64,000 bases of DNA from Microbacterium paludicola (lineage in GTDB: Bacteria; Actinomycetota; Actinomycetes; Actinomycetales; Microbacteriaceae): positions 1 to 64,000 of the forward strand of contig NZ_JADGLL010000007.1 in assembly GCF_015235415.1 (NCBI RefSeq), given 5' to 3'. The notes under the pieces are model-generated. The model did not search any database. It saw nothing but the letters and a program-made list of their open reading frames with translations, and was not told the DNA's origin. Numbering within the stretch: the first letter of the stretch is position 1; the number at the start of each line of letters is the position of its first letter. Positions 11,279 to 19,793 of this stretch are shown here, piece after piece. Position numbers and translations under genes: made by a program.

Positions 11279-11299
11279 GTTCGACAGTAAGTGTCGAAC
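11279..11299. promoter_or_regulatory. Probable NrtR operator in front of nadA
   Basis: GTTCGACA-GTAAG-TGTCGAAC is a perfect eight-base inverted repeat with a five-base spacer. It lies just downstream of a -10-like TAATGT (11271-11276), so it would cover the transcription start of the nad operon. The neighbouring nrtR gene makes NrtR the obvious ligand; this is inference from position and symmetry. Confidence 0.8.
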
Positions 11300-11323
11300 C
11301 GACCAGAAGGCGACGGTGCGCTC

Positions 11324-12658
11324 GTGACCGCTTCTCCCGTGCAGCTGCTTCCCCGCCCCGTCGACCCGTCGGTCGACCACGGGATCCAGGCCATCGTGGC
11401 GGGCGAGGCGTCGGGCAGCACATGCTCCACCGACCTCGCGGCGTCGCCCTGGACGTTCGACACGACCCCCGGCTACGGCCCCGGCGCCTCGATGGGCGAC
11501 GTGCTGCCGACCGGATCCCCCGCGCAGGGCACCCTTCCCGCGACGTATCGCGAGGCGCCCGAGGAGGAGCTTCACGAGCGGATCCGCGCCGCGAAGGAGA
11601 CGCTCGGCGACCGCGTCGTCATCCTCGGGCACTTCTACCAGCGCGACGAGGTCGTCCGGCACGCCGACTACGTGGGCGACTCGTTCCAGCTCGCCAAGGC
11701 CGCACAGGCGCATCCCGCCGCCGAGGCGATCGTGTTCTGCGGCGTGCACTTCATGGCCGAGACCGCCGACCTGCTGTCCCGGCCCGAGCAGGCGGTCATC
11801 CTGCCGAACCTCGCCGCCGGATGCTCGATGGCCGACATGGCCGACATCGACCAGGTCGAGGAGTGCTGGGAGCAGCTGGAGGACGTCTACGGCCCCCTCG
11901 ACGAGCCGAATGCCGACGGCCTCGTGCCGGTGATCCCGGTCACGTACATGAACTCGTCCGCCGCGATCAAGGGCTTCGTCGGGCGGCACGGCGGCATCGT
12001 GTGCACCTCGTCGAACGCGCGCACGGTGCTCGAGTGGGCGTTCGCGCGCGGCCGCCGCGTGCTGTTCTTCCCCGACCAGCACCTCGGCCGCAACACGGCC
12101 AAGGCGATGGGGGTACCGCTCGAGGCGATGCCGATGTGGAACCCGCACCGTCCGCTCGGCGGCTCGTCCGAGCAGGACCTGCGCGACGCGCGCGTCATCC
12201 TGTGGCACGGCTTCTGCTCGGTTCACCGCCGCTTCACCGTGGACCAGATCGACAAGGCCCGCGCGGAGCACCCCGGCGTGCGGGTGATCGTTCACCCCGA
12301 GTGCCCGATGCCCGTCGTCGACGCGGCCGACGAGGCGGGCTCGACGGACGTCATCCGCCGCGCGATCGAGGACGCCACCGAGCCCACCACCTTCGCGATC
12401 GGCACCGAGATCAACCTCGTGCAGCGCCTCGCCGCGCAGCACCCGCAGCACACGATCTTCTGCCTCGACCCGGTGGTGTGCCCCTGCTCGACGATGTACC
12501 GCATCCACCCCGGCTACCTCGCGTGGACGCTCGAGGAGCTCGTCGCGGGCCGCGTCGTGAACCGGATCACCGTGCCGGGTTCGGTCGCCGACCCTGCCCG
12601 CGTCTCACTCGACCGGATGCTCGCCTGCGTGCCGCAGGCGCCGGCCCGGAAGGCCTGA
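11324..12658 (+). CDS. nadA: Quinolinate synthase A
   Basis: [4Fe-4S] enzyme that condenses iminoaspartate with dihydroxyacetone phosphate to quinolinate, the second step of de novo NAD synthesis. Seen: ILGHFYQRDEV, GVHFMAETA, GCSMADM, HPECPMPVV and CPCSTMYRI, which carry the cluster cysteines, plus TYMNSSAAIK. The GTG at 11324 gives 444 residues, the long actinobacterial form. Another in-frame GTG at 11291 lies inside the operator palindrome and is less likely. nadB starts one base after its stop. Confidence 0.95.
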   Translation: MTASPVQLLPRPVDPSVDHGIQAIVAGEASGSTCSTDLAASPWTFDTTPGYGPGASMGDVLPTGSPAQGTLPATYREAPEEELHERIRAAKETLGDRVVILGHFYQRDEVVRHADYVGDSFQLAKAAQAHPAAEAIVFCGVHFMAETADLLSRPEQAVILPNLAAGCSMADMADIDQVEECWEQLEDVYGPLDEPNADGLVPVIPVTYMNSSAAIKGFVGRHGGIVCTSSNARTVLEWAFARGRRVLFFPDQHLGRNTAKAMGVPLEAMPMWNPHRPLGGSSEQDLRDARVILWHGFCSVHRRFTVDQIDKARAEHPGVRVIVHPECPMPVVDAADEAGSTDVIRRAIEDATEPTTFAIGTEINLVQRLAAQHPQHTIFCLDPVVCPCSTMYRIHPGYLAWTLEELVAGRVVNRITVPGSVADPARVSLDRMLACVPQAPARKA

Positions 12659-12659
12659 C

Positions 12660-14192
12660 GTGACGACCGCGATCGTCGTCGGCAGCGGCATCGCCGGCCT
12701 GACGTTCGCCCTTCACGCCACCCGCCGCGGTGTGGCGGTGACGCTGGTGACGAAGGGCGCGGCGGATCACGGCGCGACCCGGTTCGCGCAGGGCGGCATC
12801 GCCGGGGTGGTCTTCCCCGAGGACCGCATCGAGGACCACATCCAGGACACGCTCACCGCGGGCGCGGGCCTGTGCGACGAGGACGCGGTGCGGGTGCTGG
12901 TGACGGAGGGGCCGACGCGGATCCGCGAGCTCGTCGCGTGGGGCGTCGCGTTCGACCGCGACCCCGCCGGGCGGCTGCTGCGTGGCCTCGAGGCGGCGCA
13001 CTCGTTCCCGCGCATCCTGCATGCGGGCGGGGATGCGACGGGGCTCGCGATCGAGATGGCCCTGCTGCGCGCGGCGCGCGAGGCGGGCATCCGGATCGTC
13101 GAGCACGCGTTCCTCGCCGACCTCGTCGTGCACGACGGCGCCGTGGGCGGCGTCCGGGTGCGGGTCGACGGGCGAGCGACGGTGCTCACCGCCGACGCGG
13201 TCGTGCTCGCGACCGGCGGCGCCGGACAGCTGTACGCGCGCACGACGAATCCCGCCGTCGTGACGGGCGACGGCATCGCCGCGGCGATGCGGGCGGGGGC
13301 CGAGGTGCGCGACCTGGAGTTCGTGCAGTTCCACCCCACGGTGCTCGCGGCGGGCGCGCCGTTCCTCGTGTCCGAGGCGGTGCGGGGCGAGGGTGCGCAC
13401 CTCGTCGACGACGACGGCCGGCGGTTCGCGTTCGACGCGCATCCGGATGGCGAGCTCGCACCGCGGGACGTCGTCGCGCGGGCGATCGCCCGCACGATGA
13501 CGCGGCAGGGCGGCCGGCCGGTGCGGCTCGACGCGCGGCACGTCCGGGATCTTCCGGGGCGCTTCCCGTCGATCGACGCCGCCGTGCGCGCACGCGGCCT
13601 CGACTGGTCGGCCGCACCCATCCCGGTGACCCCCGCGGCGCACTACCTGATGGGCGGCGTCGTGACGGATCTCGACGGGCGCAGCACTCTTCACGGGCTC
13701 TACGCCGTCGGCGAGACGGCACGCACCGGCGTCCACGGCGCGAACCGGCTCGCCTCGAACTCGCTGCTCGAGGGAGCCGTGTTCGGCGCGCGGGCCGCGG
13801 CGGCGATCGCGGACCCGTCGGGCGCGCCGCGTTTCGACTCGCTTCGCTCGCTCAACGAGCACGAGAGCCGCTTCCGCGATGGAGCGGGCGCACCGCCGTT
13901 CACCCGCGCCGCCCTGCAGCGGCTGATGTGGGACCACGCCGGCCTCGTGCGCGACGCCGACGGTCTCTCGCTCGCGGCCGAGACGATCGCCGCGTGGCGC
14001 GCCGAGGCCACCGCCCCGGCGACGGTCGCCGAGCACGAGGACGCGAACCTGCTGCTCGTCGCGCAGGGCGTGGTGTCGGCGGCCCTCGCGCGCCGCGAGT
14101 CGGCGGGCGCGCACTTCCGATCCGATTCTCCCCGCGCGGACGCGACCACCGAGCGATCCGCGTCCCTCGTCCCGGTAGGAGCCGCATGCTGA
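12660..14192 (+). CDS. nadB: L-aspartate oxidase
   Basis: FAD enzyme oxidising L-aspartate to iminoaspartate for NadA. The 510-residue chain opens with the dinucleotide fold GSGIAGLTFAL, then TRFAQGGIAG, HAGGDATG, EFVQFHPTVL, SEAVRGEGAHL, and the C-terminal ANRLASNSLLEG typical of the succinate dehydrogenase/NadB flavoprotein family. GTG start, one base after nadA. Its end overlaps the nadC start by seven bases. The last ~35 residues are low-complexity and not conserved in the family. Confidence 0.95.
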   Translation: MTTAIVVGSGIAGLTFALHATRRGVAVTLVTKGAADHGATRFAQGGIAGVVFPEDRIEDHIQDTLTAGAGLCDEDAVRVLVTEGPTRIRELVAWGVAFDRDPAGRLLRGLEAAHSFPRILHAGGDATGLAIEMALLRAAREAGIRIVEHAFLADLVVHDGAVGGVRVRVDGRATVLTADAVVLATGGAGQLYARTTNPAVVTGDGIAAAMRAGAEVRDLEFVQFHPTVLAAGAPFLVSEAVRGEGAHLVDDDGRRFAFDAHPDGELAPRDVVARAIARTMTRQGGRPVRLDARHVRDLPGRFPSIDAAVRARGLDWSAAPIPVTPAAHYLMGGVVTDLDGRSTLHGLYAVGETARTGVHGANRLASNSLLEGAVFGARAAAAIADPSGAPRFDSLRSLNEHESRFRDGAGAPPFTRAALQRLMWDHAGLVRDADGLSLAAETIAAWRAEATAPATVAEHEDANLLLVAQGVVSAALARRESAGAHFRSDSPRADATTERSASLVPVGAAC

Positions 14193-15046
14193 CCCCGCAG
14201 ATCATCGACCGCGCCGTTCGTGCGGCTCTCGACGAGGACGCGCCGTGGGGTGACCTGACCAGCCGGGCGTTTCTGCCGCCGGAGGCGACCGCGCGCGCCG
14301 AGCTCGTCGCCCGCGAGCCCGGCGTCTTCAGCGGCGGTGAGGTGTTCGCCGCTGCCTTCCGGCTGACGGATCCGGGCGTCGCTATCGACGTGCAGGCCCC
14401 CGACGGCACCGCGTTCGAGGCGGGCGCGGTCCTCGCCGCCGTCGAGGGGCCGGCGCAGGCGGTGCTCACCGGCGAGCGCGTCGGCCTGAACTTCGCCCAG
14501 CGCATGTCGGGCATCGCCACCCTCACCTCGCGCTACGTCGCCGAGGTCGCGCACACCCCCGCGCGCATCGTCGACACCCGCAAGACCACGCCGGGGCTCC
14601 GCGCGTTCGAGCGGCATGCGGTGCGCAGCGGCGGCGGGTTCAACCACCGCTTCTCGCTCTCGGACGCCGTGATGGCGAAGGACAACCACCTCGCGGTGCT
14701 CACGGCCGGGTCGGTCGACGACGCCGCCCTCACCGCCGCGCTGCGCGCCGGGATGGCGCAGCTGCCGCACACCACCCACGTCGAGGTGGAGGTCGACCGG
14801 ATCGCGCAGATCGAGCCCGTGCTCGCCGCGGGCGTGCACACGATCATGCTCGACAACTTCTCGCTCGACGACCTGCGGCGGGGCGTCGAATTGATCGCCG
14901 GCCGCGCGATCGTGGAGGCCTCGGGCGGTGTGACCCTCGACACCGTGCGGGCGATCGCCGAGACCGGCGTGGACGTGATCTCGGTGGGCGCGCTCACGCA
15001 CTCCGCCCCGGCGCTCGATCTCGGGCTCGACATCCGCATCGGATGA
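14186..15046 (+). CDS. nadC: Nicotinate-nucleotide pyrophosphorylase (quinolinate PRTase)
   Basis: Converts quinolinate and PRPP to nicotinate mononucleotide, completing the shared de novo route. The 286-residue protein shows EDAPWGDLTS, the GERVGLNFAQRMSGIAT helix, DTRKTTPGLR with the PRPP/quinolinate-binding arginine and lysine, and the C-terminal ASGGVTLDTVRAIAETGVD strand. Starts inside the end of nadB and overlaps the desulfurase gene by ATGA, so all four nad-operon genes are coupled. Confidence 0.96.
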   Translation: MLTPQIIDRAVRAALDEDAPWGDLTSRAFLPPEATARAELVAREPGVFSGGEVFAAAFRLTDPGVAIDVQAPDGTAFEAGAVLAAVEGPAQAVLTGERVGLNFAQRMSGIATLTSRYVAEVAHTPARIVDTRKTTPGLRAFERHAVRSGGGFNHRFSLSDAVMAKDNHLAVLTAGSVDDAALTAALRAGMAQLPHTTHVEVEVDRIAQIEPVLAAGVHTIMLDNFSLDDLRRGVELIAGRAIVEASGGVTLDTVRAIAETGVDVISVGALTHSAPALDLGLDIRIG

Positions 15047-16179
15047 CGATGCTGTACCTCGACAACGCCGCCACCACTCCCGTGCGCCCGGAGGTGCTCG
15101 AGGCGATGGCGCCGTACCTGACCGGCGAGTTCGGCAACCCGTCGAGCCACCACACCTACGGCGAACGGGCCGCCGGCGCTCTGGAGGATGCGCGCGCCCG
15201 CATCGCCGCCCTGCTCGGGATGCGCCGCGGCGACATCGTCTTCACCTCGGGCGGTACGGAGGCGAACAACCTCGCCCTCAAGGGGATCGCCGTCGCGGCG
15301 CTGCTCGACCGCGGTGCGCGGCACATCGTCACGACGCCGATGGAGCACGAGTCGGTCCTGCGCTCGGCCGAGTATCTCGAGCGCGTGCATGGCTTCGACG
15401 TGACGCGGCTGCCGGTCGACGGATCCGGGATCGTGGATCCGGATGACGTCGCCTCGGCCGTCCGCGCCGACACCGCGCTCGTGTCGATCGCCTACGCGAA
15501 CAACGAGGTCGGCACCGTCCAGGACATCCCGGCGCTGCGTGCCGCAGCCGGGCGGGTCCCGTTCCACACCGACGCGGTGCAGGCCGCGGGCTGGCTGCCG
15601 CTGTCGGGCCTCGGCGCCGACGCGCTGACGGTCGCGGGCCACAAGCTCGGTGCTCCGAAGGGCACCGGCCTGCTCGCCGTGCGCGGCCGCGTGCCGCTCG
15701 AGCCTCTGCTTCACGGCGGCGGGCAGGAGCGCGGTCGCCGCAGCGGCACCGAGTCGGTCGCCGGCGCGGTCGCCCTCGCCACGGCGCTCGAGCTCGCGGA
15801 GGCCGAGCGGGAGTCGAACGCGGCCCGCGTCGCCGCGCTGCGGGACGAACTCATCGCGGGAGTGCTCGCTCGGGTACCGGCAGCCACACTCACGGGACAT
15901 CCGTCGCGGCGGCTTCCCGGCACCGCCAGCTTCACGTTCGCGGGGACGAGCGGCGAGGCGGTGCTGCTCGAACTCGAGCGGCGCGGCGTCGTCTCGTCGA
16001 GCGGCTCGGCGTGCGCCGCGGGCAGCACCGATCCGTCGCACGTCCTGCTCGCCCTGGGCATCGACCCCGAGGTCGCGCAGACCGCGGTGCGCATCACGCT
16101 CGCGCACGGCCACGCGACGCCCCTCGGCCCCGTGGTCGACGCGATCGCGGCGTCCGTGGCGGCCGTCCACGGATCCTGA
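15043..16179 (+). CDS. Cysteine desulfurase (NifS/IscS-like) of the nad operon
   Basis: PLP enzyme releasing sulfur from cysteine for Fe-S assembly. The 378-residue product has LDNAATTP, the PLP lysine K201 in GHKLGAPKG, and the persulfide cysteine C324 in SSSGSACAAGS. The short Cys loop without insertion matches the NifS/IscS class rather than SufS. Its ATGA coupling to nadC suggests dedication to the [4Fe-4S] cluster of NadA, as in the nadB/nifS pairing known in Bacillus; that role is inferred. Confidence 0.92.
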   Translation: MTMLYLDNAATTPVRPEVLEAMAPYLTGEFGNPSSHHTYGERAAGALEDARARIAALLGMRRGDIVFTSGGTEANNLALKGIAVAALLDRGARHIVTTPMEHESVLRSAEYLERVHGFDVTRLPVDGSGIVDPDDVASAVRADTALVSIAYANNEVGTVQDIPALRAAAGRVPFHTDAVQAAGWLPLSGLGADALTVAGHKLGAPKGTGLLAVRGRVPLEPLLHGGGQERGRRSGTESVAGAVALATALELAEAERESNAARVAALRDELIAGVLARVPAATLTGHPSRRLPGTASFTFAGTSGEAVLLELERRGVVSSSGSACAAGSTDPSHVLLALGIDPEVAQTAVRITLAHGHATPLGPVVDAIAASVAAVHGS

Positions 16180-16207
16180 CCCCTCCGGGCGGCCATAGGA
16201 TCTCGGC

Positions 16208-17101
16208 GTGCCCGCATCCCCGCTCGTGACCGTCATCGTCCCCGGGTGGAACGTGGCCCCCTATGCCGCCGAGGCGCTCGACTCGCTGCGCGCGCAGACG
16301 CTCGCCGCGTGGCGTGCCGTCCTCGTCGACGACGGATCCGCCGACGGGACGGGCGACGTGTTCGCCCGGTTCGCCGCGCAGGATGACCGCTTCACCCACG
16401 TGACGCATCCGTCGCAGCGCGGTCTCGGCGCCGCCCGCAACACGGGGCTCGAGCTCGTCGACACCCCCTACCTCGGCTTCTTCGACTCGGACGACGTGAT
16501 GCTCCCGCGCGCCCTCGAGCTGCTTGTCGGCTCGCTCGAGGCCACCGGCAGCGACATCGCTGTCGGCCAGTACACGCGTCTGCGTCCCGTCGACGGCGGG
16601 TACGCGCCCTCCCCCGTGCAGCCCTGGGTGGAGGCGTCCACCGCCCCGGCGCGCCACGGCGTCACCCTCGCCGAGCACCCCGAGGTCACCGGCAACATCG
16701 TCGCGTGGTCGAAGGTCAGCCGCACCGACCTCTGGCGCGACCATCACGTTAAGTTCCCGCAGGGCCTGTACGAGGATCAGGCGGTCACCGCCCTGCTCTA
16801 CGCCAGGGCGCGCGCGATCGACACCGTCGCCGAACCCGTTGTGCACTGGCGCGTCCGCGCGGAGGGGACGTCGATCACCCAGCACGAGGCCGACCCGGTC
16901 GTGCTCGCCGCCTGCCTCGCCGCGCTGCACGACGGGCTCGACATCCTGCGGCGAGAGGCGCCGGAGGTCGCCGCTCGCGCGCGCATCGGCCAGATCCTGC
17001 GCATGGACATCCCCCGTCTGCGAGCGCTCGATCTCGATGCCGTGTCCCGCATCGCGGTGGCTGACTTCGCCGCCGAGCTCACGGAGTGCCTGGACGACTG
17101 A
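16208..17101 (+). CDS. Family 2 glycosyltransferase
   Basis: A 297-residue GT-A fold enzyme. TVIVPGWNVAPYAAEALDSL and LVDDGSADGT form the nucleotide-sugar pocket and DSDD (FFDSDDVML) is the metal-binding DxD. A later LYEDQAVTA segment may supply the catalytic base. No membrane span is visible. GTG start six bases after TAGGAT (16196-16201): leaderless, so it has its own promoter separate from the nad operon. Acceptor unknown; a teichoic acid or capsule role would be a guess. Confidence 0.85.
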   Translation: MPASPLVTVIVPGWNVAPYAAEALDSLRAQTLAAWRAVLVDDGSADGTGDVFARFAAQDDRFTHVTHPSQRGLGAARNTGLELVDTPYLGFFDSDDVMLPRALELLVGSLEATGSDIAVGQYTRLRPVDGGYAPSPVQPWVEASTAPARHGVTLAEHPEVTGNIVAWSKVSRTDLWRDHHVKFPQGLYEDQAVTALLYARARAIDTVAEPVVHWRVRAEGTSITQHEADPVVLAACLAALHDGLDILRREAPEVAARARIGQILRMDIPRLRALDLDAVSRIAVADFAAELTECLDD

Positions 17102-17119
17102 GCCGCCGGGCCGGGCGCC

Positions 17120-17527
17120 TCAGCGCCGGTCGAGCGCGATGTTCGGGTGCGACTCGATGACCTCGACCACACGGTCGAGGTAGGTCATTCCCGTCCCGGC
17201 GTCGAGCGCGGCGAGGTCGGCGACGAGGCGGTCCTGGGCGTATCGCTCGTCGCCCAGCCGGCGGCGCAGCCATTCCCTGGTCGTCTCGACGCCGAGTGCC
17301 GCGGCGCTCGCGGCGAAGTCGTGCCACACGAGCGTCACGGGCTCGTCGCCCTCGATCGTGCCGAAGCCGCCGTAGAGCGCGTCGTTCAGCGCGTCCAGGC
17401 TCTCGCCGAGCCGCCAGTCGACGCCCCGCATGAGCGCCCGGTCGAGCTCGATGTAGAGCGTCGGGATGTCCCGGATCCGGTCGCCCGCGATCTCGATGAC
17501 CCGCGGCGTCCTGCGGTCGTCGCTCAT
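17120..17527 (-). CDS. Barstar-like (RNase inhibitor family) protein
   Basis: A 135-residue protein resembling the barstar family: a short N-terminal strand (VIEIAGDRI), a helix with IPTLYIELDRAL, the conserved NDALYGGFG-type turn with the family asparagine/aspartate pattern (LDALNDALYGGFGTIE), and a VTLVWHDF strand. Barstars bind extracellular RNases. No RNase gene is nearby. It overlaps the ABC exporter stop by ATGA, an unusual partner. Whether it still inhibits an RNase is unknown. Confidence 0.7.
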   Translation of the reverse strand: MSDDRRTPRVIEIAGDRIRDIPTLYIELDRALMRGVDWRLGESLDALNDALYGGFGTIEGDEPVTLVWHDFAASAAALGVETTREWLRRRLGDERYAQDRLVADLAALDAGTGMTYLDRVVEVIESHPNIALDRR

Positions 17528-19536
17528 GCTTCCGGCCCCCCGGAGACAGCGGGCGGCAGGACAACGACCGGTGCGAACGCGACGGGCCGGTCCTCCGCCG
17601 GCGGCCTGTCGGCCCGGCGGGTGCGCAGCTCGGGGTCCTCGTCGTCGGGTGCCTCGGCCTCGAGCACCCTGCTGGCGGCGAGCTGCTCCTCCGCGAGCTC
17701 GGCGTAGAGGCCGCCCATCGCGACGAGCTCGGCGTGCGTGCCCGACTCCACGATCCGCCCCCCGTCCACGACGTGGATGACGTCGGCGTCGATCACGGTC
17801 GACAGCCGGTGCGCGATCGACAGGGTCGTCCGTCCCGCGGCGGCGGTCTCCAGCGCCTCCTGCACGATCCGCTCGGACACGGTGTCGAGCGCGCTCGTCG
17901 CCTCGTCGAGCAGCAGGACGGGCGGATCCTTCAGCAGAACACGGGCGATCGCGATCCGCTGCTTCTCGCCTCCCGAGAGGCGGTAGCCGCGCTCGCCGAC
18001 GACCGTGTCGTAGCCGTCCTCGAAGCCCGCGATGATGTGGTGGATGTTCGCCTTGCGGCACGCCTCCTCGATCTCGGCGTCCGTCGCATCCGGCTTCGCG
18101 TAGCGGAGGTTCTCGCGGATCGTCGCGTGGAACAGGTACGTCTCCTGCGACACGATGCCGACGTGGTCGATGATCGACTCCTGCGTGAGGCGGCGCACGT
18201 CCTCTCCCGAGAACAGCACCTCGCCCGCCGACGCCTCGTACATGCGCGGCGTCAGGTACAGGATCGTCGTCTTGCCCGCACCGGAGGGTCCGACGAACGC
18301 CACCTGTTGCCCCGGCTCCGCGACGAACGAGACCCCGTGCAGGGTGGGCCGCGAATCGGGCGCTGCGTCCGGGTACCGGAACGACACGTCGCGGAACTCG
18401 ATGCGCCCCACCGGCCCGGGCGCATCCGTCACCGAGACCGCGTCGGGCGCGTCCGTGATCGCGGGCTTCAGGTCGAGGTACTCGAAGATGCGGGCGAACA
18501 GCGCCGCCGATGTCTGCACGTCGAGCGCGACGCGCATCAGGCCGATCAGGGGCTGCAGCAGCCGCGCCTGGACCGTGGTGAAGGCGACGACGGTTCCCGC
18601 CGTGATGATGCCGGGATCGCCGGCGAGCAGGAATCCGGCGACGAGATAGATCACCGCGGGGACGCTCGCCATCAGCACGTGCACGATGGCGAAGAAGCCC
18701 TGGCCGCTCATCGTCTGGCGCACCTGCAGCGAGATCTGGTTGGCGTTCTCCTCCGCGTACCGCGCCGATTCGGTGCGCTGGCGGTTGAACGACTTCGACA
18801 GCAGGATGCCCGACACACTCAGGGTCTCCTGCGTGATGGCGGTCAGCTCCGACAGCGACTGCTGCGTCTCGGCGGCGATCCTCGCGCGGATCTGCCCGAC
18901 GCGGCGCTGCACGAGGACCAGGATCGGCATGAGCACCACCGCGATCAGGGTGAGGCGCCAGTCGATCAGGATCATCGCGATGAGCGACGCGACGACGGTG
19001 ACGGTGTTGCCCAGGATGCTCGCGACCGTGTTGGTCAGCACACCGGAGACGCCGCCGACGTCGTTCTGCAGGCGCGACTGGATGACGCCGGTCTTCGTGC
19101 GCGTGAAGAAGCCGAGCTCCATCGCCTGGAGGTGCTCGAACATCCGCACACGCAGGTCGCCCGTGACCCGGTTGCCCACGTTCGAGGTGAACCAGGCCTG
19201 CGCGACGCCGACGAGGGCGCTCACGATGTAGAGGCCGACGATCAGCAGCACGAGGCGCAGGAGCAGGTCGAGCTGCACCGCGCCGACGACGCCCGCCCGC
19301 TCGTCCACGGGGAACAGCGCGTCGTCGAAGATGCGCTGGATGATGAGCGGCGGGATCGCGCCGAGCGCGGCCGCGATGACGACGAGCAGCCCGGTGATCG
19401 CGATCCGGCCGCGGTAGGGACGGAACAGCGCCACCACGCGGCGACCGAGGTCGGGGATCCGCGGCGCCTCGGCGTTCTGGCGGCGCAGCGCCGCCTCGTC
19501 GACCGCGCGGCCGCCGCCCCCTCTGCCCTGACCCAT
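17524..19536 (-). CDS. ABC exporter, fused membrane and ATPase domains
   Basis: A 670-residue half-transporter. Residues ~50-340 hold six TM helices of the type I exporter fold. The nucleotide-binding domain follows with GPSGAGKTT (Walker A), the signature LSGGEKQRIAIAR, VLLLDEATSALD (Walker B) and the H-loop histidine in SIAHRLSTV. A ~45-residue acidic/basic tail follows the NBD. ATG 19534-19536 was chosen; another at 19557 adds seven residues. A possible -10, TAGGCT on the minus strand, is at 19583-19588. Works as a homodimer or with a partner elsewhere; substrate unknown. Confidence 0.92.
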   Translation of the reverse strand: MGQGRGGGGRAVDEAALRRQNAEAPRIPDLGRRVVALFRPYRGRIAITGLLVVIAAALGAIPPLIIQRIFDDALFPVDERAGVVGAVQLDLLLRLVLLIVGLYIVSALVGVAQAWFTSNVGNRVTGDLRVRMFEHLQAMELGFFTRTKTGVIQSRLQNDVGGVSGVLTNTVASILGNTVTVVASLIAMILIDWRLTLIAVVLMPILVLVQRRVGQIRARIAAETQQSLSELTAITQETLSVSGILLSKSFNRQRTESARYAEENANQISLQVRQTMSGQGFFAIVHVLMASVPAVIYLVAGFLLAGDPGIITAGTVVAFTTVQARLLQPLIGLMRVALDVQTSAALFARIFEYLDLKPAITDAPDAVSVTDAPGPVGRIEFRDVSFRYPDAAPDSRPTLHGVSFVAEPGQQVAFVGPSGAGKTTILYLTPRMYEASAGEVLFSGEDVRRLTQESIIDHVGIVSQETYLFHATIRENLRYAKPDATDAEIEEACRKANIHHIIAGFEDGYDTVVGERGYRLSGGEKQRIAIARVLLKDPPVLLLDEATSALDTVSERIVQEALETAAAGRTTLSIAHRLSTVIDADVIHVVDGGRIVESGTHAELVAMGGLYAELAEEQLAASRVLEAEAPDDEDPELRTRRADRPPAEDRPVAFAPVVVLPPAVSGGPEA

Positions 19537-19793
19537 GCTCACTCGGACTCGCCCCATTCGCTTCGTGCACCGCTCGCGGCAAAGCCTACGACGGGCCCGG
19601 GCACGCCGTCCGTCTCGGCGACGGCAGGGTGAATCCGGAATGAATCTCCGCTCAGCGGGAATAGCGTGTCGGAAGGCGAGGTTAGGCTCAATCGTCGGCT
19701 CGCATTCTGCGCCTCTCGCCGGCCCACCCACTTCGCACGGCATCCTTCCGATGCCGCACCGGGTGCTTCGCCCTTCCCGTCTCGAGGAGAACG

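Noticed and set aside
11291..11323. An earlier GTG start for nadA at 11291
   Set aside because: The codon lies inside the operator palindrome and after the likely transcription start; the family N-terminus does not need it.
19678..19690. AGGTTAGGCTCA, resembling half of a DtxR/IdeR iron box
   Set aside because: Only one half of the palindrome matches, and the nearby genes are not iron related.
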